Assembly (NCBI GenBank): GCA_951640165.1
Contig: OX621255.1
Span: 28,370,001-28,434,000, forward strand
Direction: 5' to 3'
Length of the DNA: 64,000 nucleotides
From: Pseudoips prasinana
Taxonomy: Eukaryota; Arthropoda; Insecta; Lepidoptera; Nolidae
Shown here in pieces: positions 11,466 through 22,324 of the stretch (position 1 is the first letter of the stretch; every line of letters begins with the position of its first letter). The notes beneath the pieces were generated by a model. It made no database searches. It saw only the letters and a program-made list of their open reading frames with translations, and was not told where the DNA came from. A program made the translations under genes and the position numbers.

Positions 11466-12693
11466 ACACGGTTATACAGCCTGGCCGAGGAGTTGACGTT
11501 CAAACGCATTTAGATACTTTATGATGAGGAGTATCCGAATCACCCTCATGTATGTTCTACGGTTTTGCGTTTTTTTTTATCCATGATCTCGTAAAGGATC
11601 ATGGATGCACGATACCTCCGTAGATGCGACTTCATTAGACATCCTACTGTATTAGTAATACCTGGAAAACTTTGGAGGCACTATTTGGAAATAACTTTCT
11701 ATGAACTTTAATTTTGATCCAATATAATTTACCCGCTGCGGTGGAAAGACTGTAGATAGATAGATAAACTCTTTATTGTACACATAAAGAAATAATACAT
11801 AGCGATAACATACGAATTATTATAGTACAATTGCCGGAGTTATCGCAAAGTGTGATCTCTTTCAGGCAACCTAGACGGTAATGTAGGTTTCGGTGTTTAG
11901 AAAATCAGGTGGATAGAGAAGATCTTACAACTGAGCGAGATGGTTTGCTCGGTGATCGCGGTCCACATTTTACTTGTTTTGTGAACTTCCATTGGTGTCT
12001 GCGATTTTCACTATCGGGATGCCGGCCTAAAGCTGGTATTGGTTGATCACTATCATCATATCAGCCGAAAGACGTCCACTGCTCCCCAAAGATCTCCACA
12101 ATTGCCAGTCTTGCGCTATCCGCATCCAGCGATTTCCGGTTGATCACTTAGTATGTTGTTTTTTATAGATGTCGCTATATAAGTATCTATTCCCAATGAG
12201 GTTTGGGATTTCCAATACATTCATTAATAGCCAGGAGTACCTAACAGAAATCACCTGTCGAGCGAGTATGGCAACGAGGCCATAAGTCTATCTACAGCAT
12301 GTGTTTTCTATGATCTCATACCTACATGAAGCAAACTCATTAGCTCTAAATAATTAACAGAATTTTTATTTAGTGATAGCTGAATTAATTGCCATAGAAA
12401 AGGAAAACAAACCTTTCATATTGGATGATATTCAGTCGGTTGTAACGATTCCTCCGTGCAGTGATAGTCTCATGAATTTCGATGTAATTTTTTTTAAACG
12501 TGAGTTTAATTCCCCGGCCCATAGCCATTATTTGCGTTCCATTTCGCTCTAAATATCAACAATTTAGAAATGTCACACTGGAAAAACTACAAAATATGAC
12601 AGCTGTCTAATGATTTAATTTAAATTGAGGTTATGTTAAGTCGCTTTAATTTTTTTACATAAATTACCATTAGGAATTAAATAAAACATCAAT
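11466..12693. other. Upstream region of mRpS15 with repeat debris
   Basis: Contains a small hairpin (ATCCATGATC / GATCATGGAT, about 11579-11606), a LINE-tail-like block (AAACTCTTTATTGTACACAT at about 11766) and a minus-strand LINE/SINE 3' motif at 12050-12130. The mRpS15 promoter and 5' UTR should lie in the last ~150 bases, but I see no TATA box or other decisive element. Confidence 0.4.
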
Positions 12694-12881
12694 ATGTTAC
12701 GCCGATTAGCATGTACAGTCGTCCAAAGTCGTGGAATTAAACATACAGTAAACATAAAATGGGTGCGGCCAGACTATGTGCCTGCATACAAACCACAAAA
12801 GTCTGGAGATTTAGAGGGTCTTCCACCAATTCCTGAGACAGCCTTGGGTAAAGACTATGCATTAACCGAGGAAATCAAAGA
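12694..12881 (+). CDS. mRpS15: mRpS15 exon 1
   Basis: Encodes the mitochondrial targeting peptide and the region KWVRPDYVPAYKPQKSG. The donor is GTAAGT at 12882, leaving two bases of a split codon. Confidence 0.9.
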
Positions 12882-15800
12882 GTAAGTACATTTAAATTAC
12901 GCTTACATCGTGCCGTTATTATAAGTAATCATAACCCTGGCATCAGGAACATTTCACAATCTGACATTGGCAGAATTGTTGAAATCGGCACTACCTAATT
13001 GTCATTTATGAAAAAGAAGCAGAACAAGACTATGTATGAAGGTTTCCCATACGATTATTTACATGATAATAATTGGTCTCTTGATGACTATCAAATCTTG
13101 TCTGTACTATATTTTGACTATGACTAATGTGTACAATTACTGTCTATTAATAATTAATCTACTAATAATAAGAGAGAGAGAGAGAGCATTGTACTCATTA
13201 GTCTGGAAGTGATCAGCGATGTAAAGCACCTAGCACACCATCAGTGTTTAGATGGTGACTGTAAAAGCATTTCAACTCTGAGCATCTCTATGCAGAGATT
13301 TAATACCTTGGTGTGGGAGTTGTCTGTTTGAATTGAATGATCTAGACTTTTATTTTTAAATACTTTAGTCCGTTGCTCACAAAATTCTCTGTAATTGATG
13401 AATGAGTTCAGTACTTAGGTGTGTGGTTGGTCTTTATGTTGTCACATATAAAGACTGACCACAAACCAAAGCGTCAACATACACATGTTGTAAAGCTTTA
13501 TCAGCAACCTCTTGGGCAGTTGGAGCTTGGGTAACCAATAATCAGATCAGATAATGTTAAAAAGACTCATCCAGTAATTTTTTGCAAACACATCAGCAAG
13601 CATGTTGCTCCTGTATAAAGAATATTAATTTCAACTGGACCTACATTCTAAAATGCTGCAGAATTAACTCATAAAACTTTCAGATTACTTAATTTTATAT
13701 CCAATATAAATAGATTTTGAATTTATTTCAGTGCACCAGAATCTGTAAAGAAAATATTTTCAGTTGGGCACCTAGGCCGCAAGGAATACAACACTTTAGT
13801 TAAAGAAGATCTCATGAACAGAGTGAGAAGACATAAGTATGATTGGACCACAGCTGAAACTAAAAGTAAGTTTTCCTTAATGCTGGAAAATAGAAGGTAA
13901 TTTCAGAAAAATAACTACTATTTAATACTGGTTTTCTAAAAATATATTGAGCCTTCATGGCTAATCAAAAATAGTGTGTGATCACCCTTATTTATCAGAT
14001 GTAGGCTATTGCCCTAGAAAATATGATGTTGGCTTTGTCAATGTAACTTTGCATAGTGTCAAAAATGGGCACCACCTTTGATTGATTCGGACATGCAACT
14101 AGGTTGAATATAGTCATAGATCAGACTAGCAAGTGGGAATCAACTGTTAGATGTGCTACTTCCTCATGCCACAAATAATTAAGTAAACAACAGTATCAGC
14201 ATATATCTCTACAAGGTAAATAGACAGTATAAATAGCAAAGGAATCTTAAGGAGCTCATGGTATGGAACAAATTTATCAAAACCAATTTTTGAAATATTA
14301 AATAAATTATTTTGGCCCCCAAAGAAAATATATATATAAGAAAATATATCAGCTGAGTATTATTATTGTATGGGGAAGTAATAATTATTTTCGTGAATTT
14401 TGCATGTTGATGAACAATATTTCAAAGGCAAATTAACACTTTCACTGCCACTGACATGCCGTGTTCTCGTTAATTTTTTTGAGATGCCGGCAACGCCCCT
14501 TGCCTGTATATATATATTTGATTGATATTTCAGTCATTTTGCTGTATTTTCTACTGAAAATCATAGCATAGTTTTATAACTGCATATATTTATAATGTTT
14601 GAAGTGGTTCAAATATGTAGACTGTTTTAATATTTATACAAAATATATGCTATGCTGTTAACACGCTAGGCGTGTCAATTATCGGATGTAGACATAGATC
14701 GTCAACTATGGGCATGTGGGTAGATAAAAATTATTATTCTTGGGAATAGCGAAATTAAGATGTCATATAATGATAACTAATGGTGTGTGTGTTTTTTGTG
14801 TAATATTAGGTTTTGGTCCCCGGACAATGTTTGACATAATTAGTGGATGTAACTTAAGGAGCTTAACACTTTCACTGTCACTGTCACCTTGACAGCGATG
14901 CCGCCTACAAATCGCCGTGAACCCGCAACGTGTGTGACTAGCACTACATGAAAATAATGGTCACGCTAAGTGTGCCCAATTTTGAATTTGAATTAATTTT
15001 AATTTAATTCTGTAAAGTTTTTATACATTTATTTAATTTTTTAAATGACAATTATAATTTATGTTTTCCATAAGTATGTTTATTTCATGCTACCCTCATA
15101 CATTATTTTTGTATTCTTCTTCTACTGAAAACTTTAAATGTTTGTTAGTGCAGTAATTTAAAGTGATGAAGTAATTTATTGGTTAAGTGACGTTAAATTT
15201 CCACCAGATAATACTTTAAAAAAAAATACCATTCCAACAATGGCGGCTTTGTAATTAGTAACGAGTATTACAACATCATATTTTGTATTCAATATTCGAA
15301 TTAATTCCATATTCGAATCATCTTCCTCGGATGACTCATCAACTATAAAGTTTTTTGGGACTGCGAAGTAGTCACCGTAGCCGAAGCTGGTGGTCCTGGG
15401 TTCGAATCCCGGTAAGTGCAAATATTTGTGTGATGAGCACGAATATTTGTTTCTGAGTCATGGATGTTTTTCTATGTATATAAGTATTTATCTATATAAG
15501 TGTGTATATCGTCGCCTGGTATGCTTGTACTATGGGTATAGTACAAGCTTTGCTTAGTTTGGGGCTAGGATGATCTGTGTGATATTGTCACGAGATATTT
15601 AAAAAAAATTAAAACATAATGTATGAAAATCAATATAGTACCAAATGTTGATAATTTCTGCTAAGATTACGAAACATGATTACCTAAAATATTATTTTCG
15701 GACATATTAATCAATTTATGTGCACAGATCCCTGAATAATCACTTTTTAGATGTACTATACAACAGACAAATGTCGCAATCAACAATAGAATACACTAAT

Positions 15801-18800
15801 GACCATATTTAAAATTTAACCAATGTACAGTGCCGATGGACACGCTTAGCGTCACCATTATTTTCATCTTGTAGTGCCAGTCACACGCGTTGCGTGTTCA
15901 CGGCGATTTGTAGGCGGCATCACTAAGGTCAAGGTAAAAACCACGGTGACAGTGACAGTGAAAGTGTTAAGCTCCTTAAGGTACATCCACTATTTATGTC
16001 AAACATTGTCTGGGGACCAAAACCTAATATGGGTATAATCAGGTCTTTAAAATAAAATATAGCACATTGGACTATCAAAACTGTTTTATTTAATATAAAC
16101 TAAATTGATACAAAGTTCATAGTAGGCATGTGTTATTGCTCCTATAAATGTAGTGGGGTTTAATCCTGATCCTCCATTCCGTTGCCGCCATCCGCAGTAA
16201 GCAGCCGTTCTGTTAAACACCATTTTAAACACCATGTATTAAGCCATAAAGGAGTGTAAAAAATGAAAGGGGCATATTTTATCACTATCCATATAAGTAA
16301 TCTAATTTATATCTTTCTCAGTTGCCAAACTCACTGGACAGATTCGGTATTTACAAGATACAATGGACAAATTCCCAAAAAATACCAAGATGAAGGTAAG
16401 TGTACAACAAATATATTACAATATTATTCTGTAAATGATGAATGTTACCCCAACACACCTAACCATTATTTAATGTGGCAAAAAATTTAAAAAATATGAA
16501 ATGACGGTCTATTTTGCCAGTCAGTAATAAAAGTCTACTGCTGGTTCACATGACATATTCACATTTTCACTGGCTACACATTCAAATTTTATATATCCAC
16601 ATTAACCTTGTCATGCCAATGCGTCAGCAATTTATGATGACTGATGCACAGAAAAAAAATATTTTTACGTAATGTTGGTTGTGTATCATAAATAAAGTTT
16701 AGTGTATTCTTTTGAGGCCATCCCAAAAGATTTCCATAATGGAGCTACACAACTCCATTATGGAAATCTTTTAGGAAGGCCTTTGTCCAACATTTGGGTG
16801 TCATGACTAACTTTTATCCTTTCTTAGTGAAATTGTAATGCAGGCTCACTCATTTCAGTCTCTTTTTCCTTGCAGTCTCTTTCTCCTTGTTTCAGTTTTT
16901 CCTTCTATAATGTTGGTGATAAAATTTAACTCGACACGGAATTCAATATCCAATCATTTTTCCTCATCTTCTCTTTACATGCTTTAATATTTCTCATTCT
17001 TCTTGCACTATTTAAGACTGTCTCTTTTGCCACTTTAATCTGTCAGTTGAAGCCGCCCAGTAGGCCTCTGACATGGCTTAACGATTGTTCCCTGATTGAC
17101 GAACGGGACCGACAGCTTAAGGTGCCCACCGAAGCACGGAGACGCTCAGAAATTAAATCACTTTGGCGGTCACCCATCTATGGACTGACCGCGAGCCTAG
17201 TTGCTTAACCTTGCCAATCACTTATGAGAGCATCGGGCTATGAGCGCCATTTATGGTATGTTATATTCAACAGCAACTGGTACAAGAACGCATCGATAGA
17301 AGAAAGAAGCTTCTGAACTACTTGCGCGAGTATGACTACAAGAAGTTCGAATGGCTGCTCGAAAAACTCAGTATTGAGTTCAAAGCACATCCTGAGTGAG
17401 TACATTTCACTGTAGTAAGTTTACTTCTTATTATTTGTTTTATTTTATTAAGAAAATACAACGGCCGTATTAGGGAAATCAATCTCTGTATCGTGGGAAA
17501 CTTCACAAATACACAAATCACGGATACAAAGTAAGCAATAAAATATAGTTCTCCTATGCGGGAATCAAACATGGAAATGGAAATAGTAACAAACATCCAT
17601 ATTAATGTTTTTAATCTTTCGCGATTTGTACACAATTTTAGGGTTCCGTAGCCAAATGGCAAAAAACGGAACCCTTATAGATTCGTCATGTCTGTCTGTC
17701 CGTCCGTATGTCACAGCCATTTTTTTCCGAAACTATAAGAGCTGTACTGTTGAAACTCGGTAAGTAGATGTATTCTGTGAACCGCATTAAGATTTTTACA
17801 CAAAAATAGAAAAATAATTATTATTTTGGGGGTTCCCCATACATAAAACCAAAAATGTTTTTTTCATCGTACCCATACATGTGGGGTATCTATGGATAGG
17901 TCTTCAAAAATGATATTGAGGTTTCTAATATAATTTTTTTTAAACTGAATATTTCGCGCGAGAGACACTTCTAAAGTGGAAAAATGAGTGTCCCCCCCCT
18001 GTAACTTCTAAAATAAGAGAATGATAAAACAAAAAAAATATGATGTACATTACCATGTGAACTAACAACGAAAATTGGTTTGTACGAAATCTAGTAAGTA
18101 GTTATTTTTTAATGCGTCATATATCGTAAACCGTAATTTACCTTTCATTTAATCAATTGAAATACTTGCTGCTGCGGAACCCTGCATGTGCGAGTCCGAC
18201 TCGCACTTGGCCGGTTTTTTATATATTGTGGTCTCAATCGCGATAAAGATTTAAGGCAAACCCGTGTCCACAATATATAAAAACATCCATATCTCTATAC
18301 TCACAAACTTTCGCATATATAACATTGGTAGGAAATTCAAATATAGTTGTAACTTTATTCCCACTGCCTTATAAAGGGTAAACTATTCATTTACTTTAAG
18401 CACCCGAATATTTAGGGAATTCGTACAATCATATGTTTACTAGTTAACACATTCGCTGCCGTACGGGCAAAACTGAGTGCCCATAAACACAACATTATCT
18501 CCATAACATAGGGTATAATAAATAATAAATTTATTTTAATTCGGATAACAAAGATCCATTTTGTTAGTAAAACATAAATCTTAAAAATTATGTTAGTACA
18601 ATATAATTTAACATTCACAACTCTAACATTAATGGCTTCTTGCGTGAGTTAGTGTATCAAGCTGCACATGCAGACCGATCCAGTGACTAACGCAAGGGCA
18701 ATCTAGCCTGTTTCCTATGACGGCCAAGACGGAGTTTCGTCTGGCCCGCACTCTGCTTAGCATGGACGCGCACCGCTTGCGCAGAGTCGCGTGGAAGCAA

Positions 18801-19664
18801 TCGATGCGCGCCCCCGCAAACATGCCCGATGCACTGCAGTAGCCGGGCAGCCGCAACAATGTATAGTGTGCCCTTAACTCAATAACGCCTCCTAAGTACC
18901 CTACTTGAGCCGTGTGCCCGTCGACTCATTTGCTGAATGCGGGAATGAGTCGACGGGCACACGCCGCATACATAGACTTACGCCTGTTTCTCAGAGGGGT
19001 AGGCAAAAACAACGGATTTCCATTTGTCACGATCTTTTGCCTTGTTTACTGTCATTATATTCGCCACACATGCTCGCCGGTTTAGGGTATTTCTGACTTG
19101 GCCTTTCTTGAGAATGTCTCCGATTTGGTCAGAGAATATTCTACGAGGTCTTCCCCTTCTGGTTGTCCCATTGGCACAGACCAGGTATACTTCTTTTGCC
19201 AATCTTTTACCATATAAAAATACCTTATTAAAAAATATCGATAGATTCAGAGACACGTCGACGGGTACTGAAGGTCGATTGCGAAAAATTGTATGAAAAC
19301 GCCCATACGCGTCGTGACCAAAGGATGTGTATACAAAATAATTTATTCATATTTCTCCAGGTCATACCACAAGCTATCCCGCAAAGAATCCCTCCGCAAA
19401 CTTACAGAGATGCATTGCGAAGATATCCGCAACAAGAAGCTAGGAGATTACAAGAACTTGCTCGAAAGCCAACAGGGACCGTTCTTGAAGCAAAAGCTGG
19501 ACGCTTTAAAACTGATTAGAAGTGAACAAATAGAGTTACAGCTGCCTATAACGGTGACAGAACAGGATATAAAGAGAGTGGAAGACCAGTTGAAAGAGTG
19601 GACGGAGAAGGATGAGATTAAGCAACAAGCGCAGAAGAAGAAAAGGAATGTTCTAGAATTGTAA
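12694..19664 (+). CDS. mRpS15: Mitochondrial small-subunit ribosomal protein uS15m (whole gene, five exons)
   Basis: The exons are 12694-12881, 13732-13865, 16322-16395, 17274-17395 and 19361-19664. All four junctions have GT donors and AG acceptors, and the phases agree, giving 822 nt (273 residues plus stop). The N-terminus (MLRRLACTVVQSRGIKH) is basic and lacks acidic residues, as expected for a mitochondrial targeting peptide. The S15 domain spans roughly residues 90-175 and carries the family features LTGQIRYLQDTMDKFPKN, then RIDRRKKLLNYLREYD and FEWLLEKLSIEF. A charged, coiled-coil-like C-terminal extension to residue 273 ends in lysine-rich KKKRN. uS15 binds the central domain of small-subunit rRNA early in assembly; the Drosophila orthologue is bonsai. 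The start codon is the first Met upstream of the targeting signature. The introns hold a SINE, a foldback transposon and other repeats, but the coding frame looks intact. Confidence 0.93.
13195..13330 (+). repeat. Decayed 5S-headed SINE fragment in mRpS15 intron 1
   Basis: AAGTGATCAGCGATGTAAAG then AGCACCTAGCAC and GATGGTGACTG weakly follow the 5S-like head at 20380 and 61465. A GA dinucleotide run precedes it at about 13170-13186. Confidence 0.35.
13732..13865 (+). CDS. mRpS15: mRpS15 exon 2
   Basis: Encodes the segment with IFSVGHLGRKEYNTLVKED and the lead-in to the S15 domain. Acceptor ATTTATTTCAG, donor GTAAGT at 13866; one base is left over. Confidence 0.9.
14440..14700. repeat. Possible TTAA-ended DNA-element remnant in mRpS15 intron 2
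   Basis: TTAACACTTTCACTGCCACT at about 14446 resembles the motif inside the arms of the neighbouring foldback element, and TTAACACGCTAGGCGTG occurs at about 14660. I read it as a decayed relative of that element. Confidence 0.35.
14803..16030. mobile_element. Foldback DNA transposon in mRpS15 intron 2
   Basis: Arms at about 14803-14977 and 15839-16030 are long inverted copies. They start AATATTAGGTTTTGGTCCCC-like and share CTTAAGGAGCTTAACACTTT and CGCCTACAAATCGCCGTGAA with scattered mismatches and one ~15-20 base indel. The centre is AT-rich without a transposase, and a SINE A copy has inserted into it. It is non-autonomous and of unassigned class. Confidence 0.75.
15375..15605 (+). repeat. 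SINE family A, copy nested in the foldback element
   Basis: The head is shortened (part of the A-box region is missing), while GGGTTCGAATCCCGGTAAG, the body and the tail (GCTTAGTTTGGGGCTAGGAT) are intact. It is younger than the foldback it interrupts. Confidence 0.8.
16322..16395 (+). CDS. mRpS15: mRpS15 exon 3
   Basis: Encodes IAKLTGQIRYLQDTMDKF and PKNTKMK, the first helices of the S15 fold. Acceptor ATCTTTCTCAG, donor GTAAGT at 16396; it ends on a codon boundary. Confidence 0.9.
16715..16782. repeat. Short inverted repeat in mRpS15 intron 3
   Basis: Arms 16715-16744 and 16753-16782 pair with two mismatches around an 8-base spacer. The right side runs into a LINE/SINE 3' motif (GGCCTTTGTCCAACATTTGG). 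Confidence 0.7.
17040..17215 (-). repeat. 5S-headed SINE, reverse copy in mRpS15 intron 3
   Basis: On the minus strand the 5S-like ATAGATGGGTGACCGCC is followed by the body (GGGCACCTTAAGCTGTCGG, GAGGCCTACTGGGCGGC). It ends ~60 bases before exon 4. Confidence 0.7.
17274..17395 (+). CDS. mRpS15: mRpS15 exon 4
   Basis: Encodes the core of the S15 signature (RIDRRKKLLNYLREYDYKK, then EWLLEKLSIEFKAHP). Acceptor TATATTCAACAG, donor GTGAGT at 17396; two bases are left over. Confidence 0.92.
17638..18225 (+). repeat. Common lepidopteran dispersed repeat (GGTTCCGTAGCCAAATGGC family) in mRpS15 intron 4
   Basis: It opens GGGTTCCGTAGCCAAATGGC, contains CATGTCTGTCTGTCCGTCCG and closes GAGTCCGACTCGCACTTGGC. 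The same opening and closing phrases are familiar from many Lepidoptera. There is no coding capacity and I do not assign a class. It is flanked by a short inverted pair (TATATTGTGG / CCACAATATA). Confidence 0.65.
18435..18965. repeat. Repeat block with retroelement remnant and a 20-bp perfect hairpin
   Basis: TTAACACATTCGCTGCCGTA opens an AT-rich stretch. A GC-rich block at 18640-18860 looks like LINE remnant on the minus strand. Bases 18911-18930 and 18944-18963 are a perfect 20-bp inverted repeat around a 13-base spacer. Confidence 0.5.
18978..19256 (-). pseudogene. LINE ORF C-terminal fragment
   Basis: The minus frame carries RRGRPRRIFSDQIGDILKKG, RNTLNRRACVANIM, then AKDRDKWKSVVFAYPSEKQA. 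This is the C-terminal tail of a common lepidopteran non-LTR reverse-transcriptase ORF, seen also at 4500-4580. It is truncated on the N-terminal side and sits ~100 bp before mRpS15 exon 5, within intron 4. Confidence 0.6.
19361..19664 (+). CDS. mRpS15: mRpS15 exon 5 (terminal)
   Basis: Encodes SYHKLSRKESLRKLTEMHCE through the lysine-rich C-terminus, stop TAA at 19662-19664. Acceptor TATTTCTCCAG. No consensus AATAAA is seen in the next 60 bases. Confidence 0.92.
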
Positions 19665-19743
19665 TTGTGTAATTAATATATTTATTAGAAGGTATGTCTT
19701 GATTATTTATTTTTCCTAATCTTGCTATAGATCTAAAATGTAA

Positions 19744-20369
19744 TTGAGCAGTATGGTTTCCAGCTCAGAAAGAATGACAGGGCCCTTACTATCCCGTGGG
19801 TTTTATAAAAGGCGGGGGATACACCAGGTACTCGGGCGGCACTACCACCTGTTTACTAACTACCTTACTCCAGTAGCCAACTCGCATGCCAAGCGCGGTG
19901 ACTACGTAAAGCCCCTCCAAATGGCAACGTTAGAAGCTTTGGGGTAGGGGGGGGGGGTATGTCCAGCAGTGGACGATATCAGACTGAAGATGAAAATTTT
20001 ATCAGTTTATATTGTTTAACCTTATGACTGCCAGTTGTGTACAGATGAACCAAAATGTGCCCAGCATGCCACAGTACGGCTACATAGTTGTGACGGTGGC
20101 GTGCTGCGTTTGGTATTTAGTTTGGTCATCTATACATGACTGTAGCAGTCAAGAGGTTATTTATGTACTCAATTATAACGAACCTTTAGTTAGAACGTTG
20201 TAAGAATGCGTTTTTATCCTCAACTCTTACACTGCTGAACCGATATTAACCGAACATATTCGGTTAATATACTTTCAGGAGTCTTGGAGTATCAACTGTT
20301 TTCCAAAATGGTGTAAATTAAGTTGGAGTCTAGGGTTATCTAAGTTATTAGCAGGTAGTGTTAGAAGTC
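19744..20369. other. Intergenic DNA downstream of mRpS15
   Basis: A damaged LINE/SINE 3' motif (about 19940-19990, after a G run) lies here. The rest is unrecognised. Confidence 0.45.
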
Positions 20370-20590
20370 ACAGCCTCTAAGTGATCGACGAGGTTCAGCA
20401 CCTAGGTACGCGGTCAGTTTGGAGATGGGTGACCGCGAAAGTGGTTTAATTAGTCCGTGCTCTGAGGGCACGTTTAGCTCTTTGACCTGGTTGTAGATGT
20501 CAGATAATAGTCGATAAGCCATCTCAGAGGCCTACTGGGCGGCTTAAGTAAATCTGGCTCTACAATATCCACTGCCCATACGATAAAGAA
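20370..20590 (+). repeat. 5S-headed SINE, best copy
   Basis: The head GATCGACGAGGTTCAGCACC, CGCGGTCAGTTTGGAGATGG and GTGACCGC follows the order of the 5S rRNA internal control region (IE element and box C). The body GAGGGCACGTTTAGCTC, CAGAGGCCTACTGGGCGGC and CCACTGCCCATACGATAAAG follows. Confidence 0.75.
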
Positions 20591-20722
20591 CGAAATTTGA
20601 ATTAGCGTTGAATATACGATAAAAAAAAATATTACTTAATTGCATTACTTACATTCATTATTATTTAAAACTATTATTATATCAACTGACAAATATTAAT
20701 TTATGCTATATTTATTTTTCAA

Positions 20723-20870
20723 CTAGCTGTGACCCACGGCTATGCCCGCGTTAAACTATATAAATTATAGCCTATGTGTTAATCCAGGGTGCCGGCTAAC
20801 TCCATGCCAAATTGTATTAAAATCGCTCCAGCCGTTTACTTTTTTTTTTAGGACAACAAACAGTTACACT
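20723..20870 (-). mobile_element. Helitron 3' portion, truncated
   Basis: On the minus strand it ends GGGTCACAGCTAG at 20723 next to a T. The interior (AATCGCTCCAGCCGTTTACT on the plus strand) is typical, but no 5' TC terminus is found. Confidence 0.6.
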
Positions 20871-21095
20871 GAGGGTATATAATAAATAACTTAAATGCTA
20901 AAAGTAACTTACAGTGGAACCAGCCCCGTCGTCCACAAATTATTTTTAAAATTTTTGTACCCAATATATTTCCTTTACACTGAAGTAGTATGACAGAAGT
21001 GAGGATCATTATACTATATTAAATAACACTGAAAATAAAAATATTCATCCAGTTATACAAAATAAAATTAGTTACACTTCATATGGAGCAAGTCC

Positions 21096-21860
21096 TTATG
21101 AAGAAAATATTATTTCATTAATCTCTCTTTTGAAGTTTGACGGTGAACTTGCAAAGAATTCCACATCAGTGAAATTTATGTTATACAAATTCATGGTCCT
21201 TCGTAATGGACAGCGTTCTCCTGTATTAGTTTTACAAGGTTTAGGTGCAAACAAAGAATTTTTCCGAGTGCTTCGTAATGAAGTCGAACGATAGGGTATA
21301 CGGATATATATTTGATTTAACAGCTTATTACAGTCAAATTGATGGTGGCAGACGTTATATAAGAGCATAATATCCGAAAACATTCTTCTCAACTCTAGTT
21401 TAGGCAAAGAAAACTTCTGTAAAAGATTATCATAGGAGGACTTAGCGCGAAAACACCGGTAGTTCATAGAACTTATGTTGTACTGACTCAATCTGATGGT
21501 TGTATTTAGCGTAGTAAGGGTTCCAGACACATGCTGCATACTCCAACTGCGACCGAACCAAGGATTTATATAGCAGAAGGTAAGAGGAATGGCGCTTAAA
21601 AACTTTACAAGTACGCATCACAAAGCCCTATAGCCGATAAGCTTTATTTACAATGTGATTTCTGTGAGTATCCAGATGAAGCTTGCTGTCCAGGTGTATG
21701 TCCAAATCTTTTATTATATTAACTATCTCTAATGAACTACTGTCAAGGACATAGGAAAAAGTAAAGGCATTAATTTTTTTTGTAAAAGTTATATGTTTAC
21801 ATTTCGGGAGACTTACACAATAGGAGGTCAACCGATTCAACGACAGACACGACAAAAAGT
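21096..21860 (-). pseudogene. Non-LTR reverse-transcriptase C-terminal fragment
   Basis: Minus-strand frames contain LDIHLDSKLHLDTHRNHIVNK followed, in another frame, by LVRSQLEYAACVWNPY and a C-terminal tail. This is the standard region after the RT fingers/palm of CR1- and Jockey-group LINEs. Frames change, so it is dead. There is no EN or RT catalytic core. Confidence 0.6.
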
Positions 21861-22324
21861 AAGGGTCCCAAGATTAAGCCTTGGGCCACTCCAGAAGTTA
21901 CTTTTATAATGTAGTAGGTAGTAGATGAACCCACTGAGTTTGTTTCGCTGGGTCTTCTTAGTTGGGGCGCATTGGATCCGGTGGTAGCGTTAAAGCGCGA
22001 CCGTCGTTATTAACACAAGGTCCGTCATAATAATAATACCTTAATATAGTCAGAACCATTGACAATATGGAGTAAAAATATTAGACTTAGGGCCTCGATC
22101 ACCACTTCCAAGTAAAGCTTTGATTAGTTACTTCCCAATTAGCGCTAATCGACCAGTAAAAGTTACAAGTATCTTATGTCAATTTCACAAACGAAAAATA
22201 AGCTCTGAGTAACAACTTGCTGGTTATGTGAATGATGTAACTAATAGTAGGATAAAGACGTTCAATATTACGTCAATGTCACTCCTTAAACGCCATTGCA
22301 GTTTTCATTTCATGTCAGTTGTAT

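Noticed and set aside
20370..20590. True 5S rRNA gene
   Set aside because: Only the middle of the 5S sequence is matched, with several differences, and the body is a dispersed repeat.
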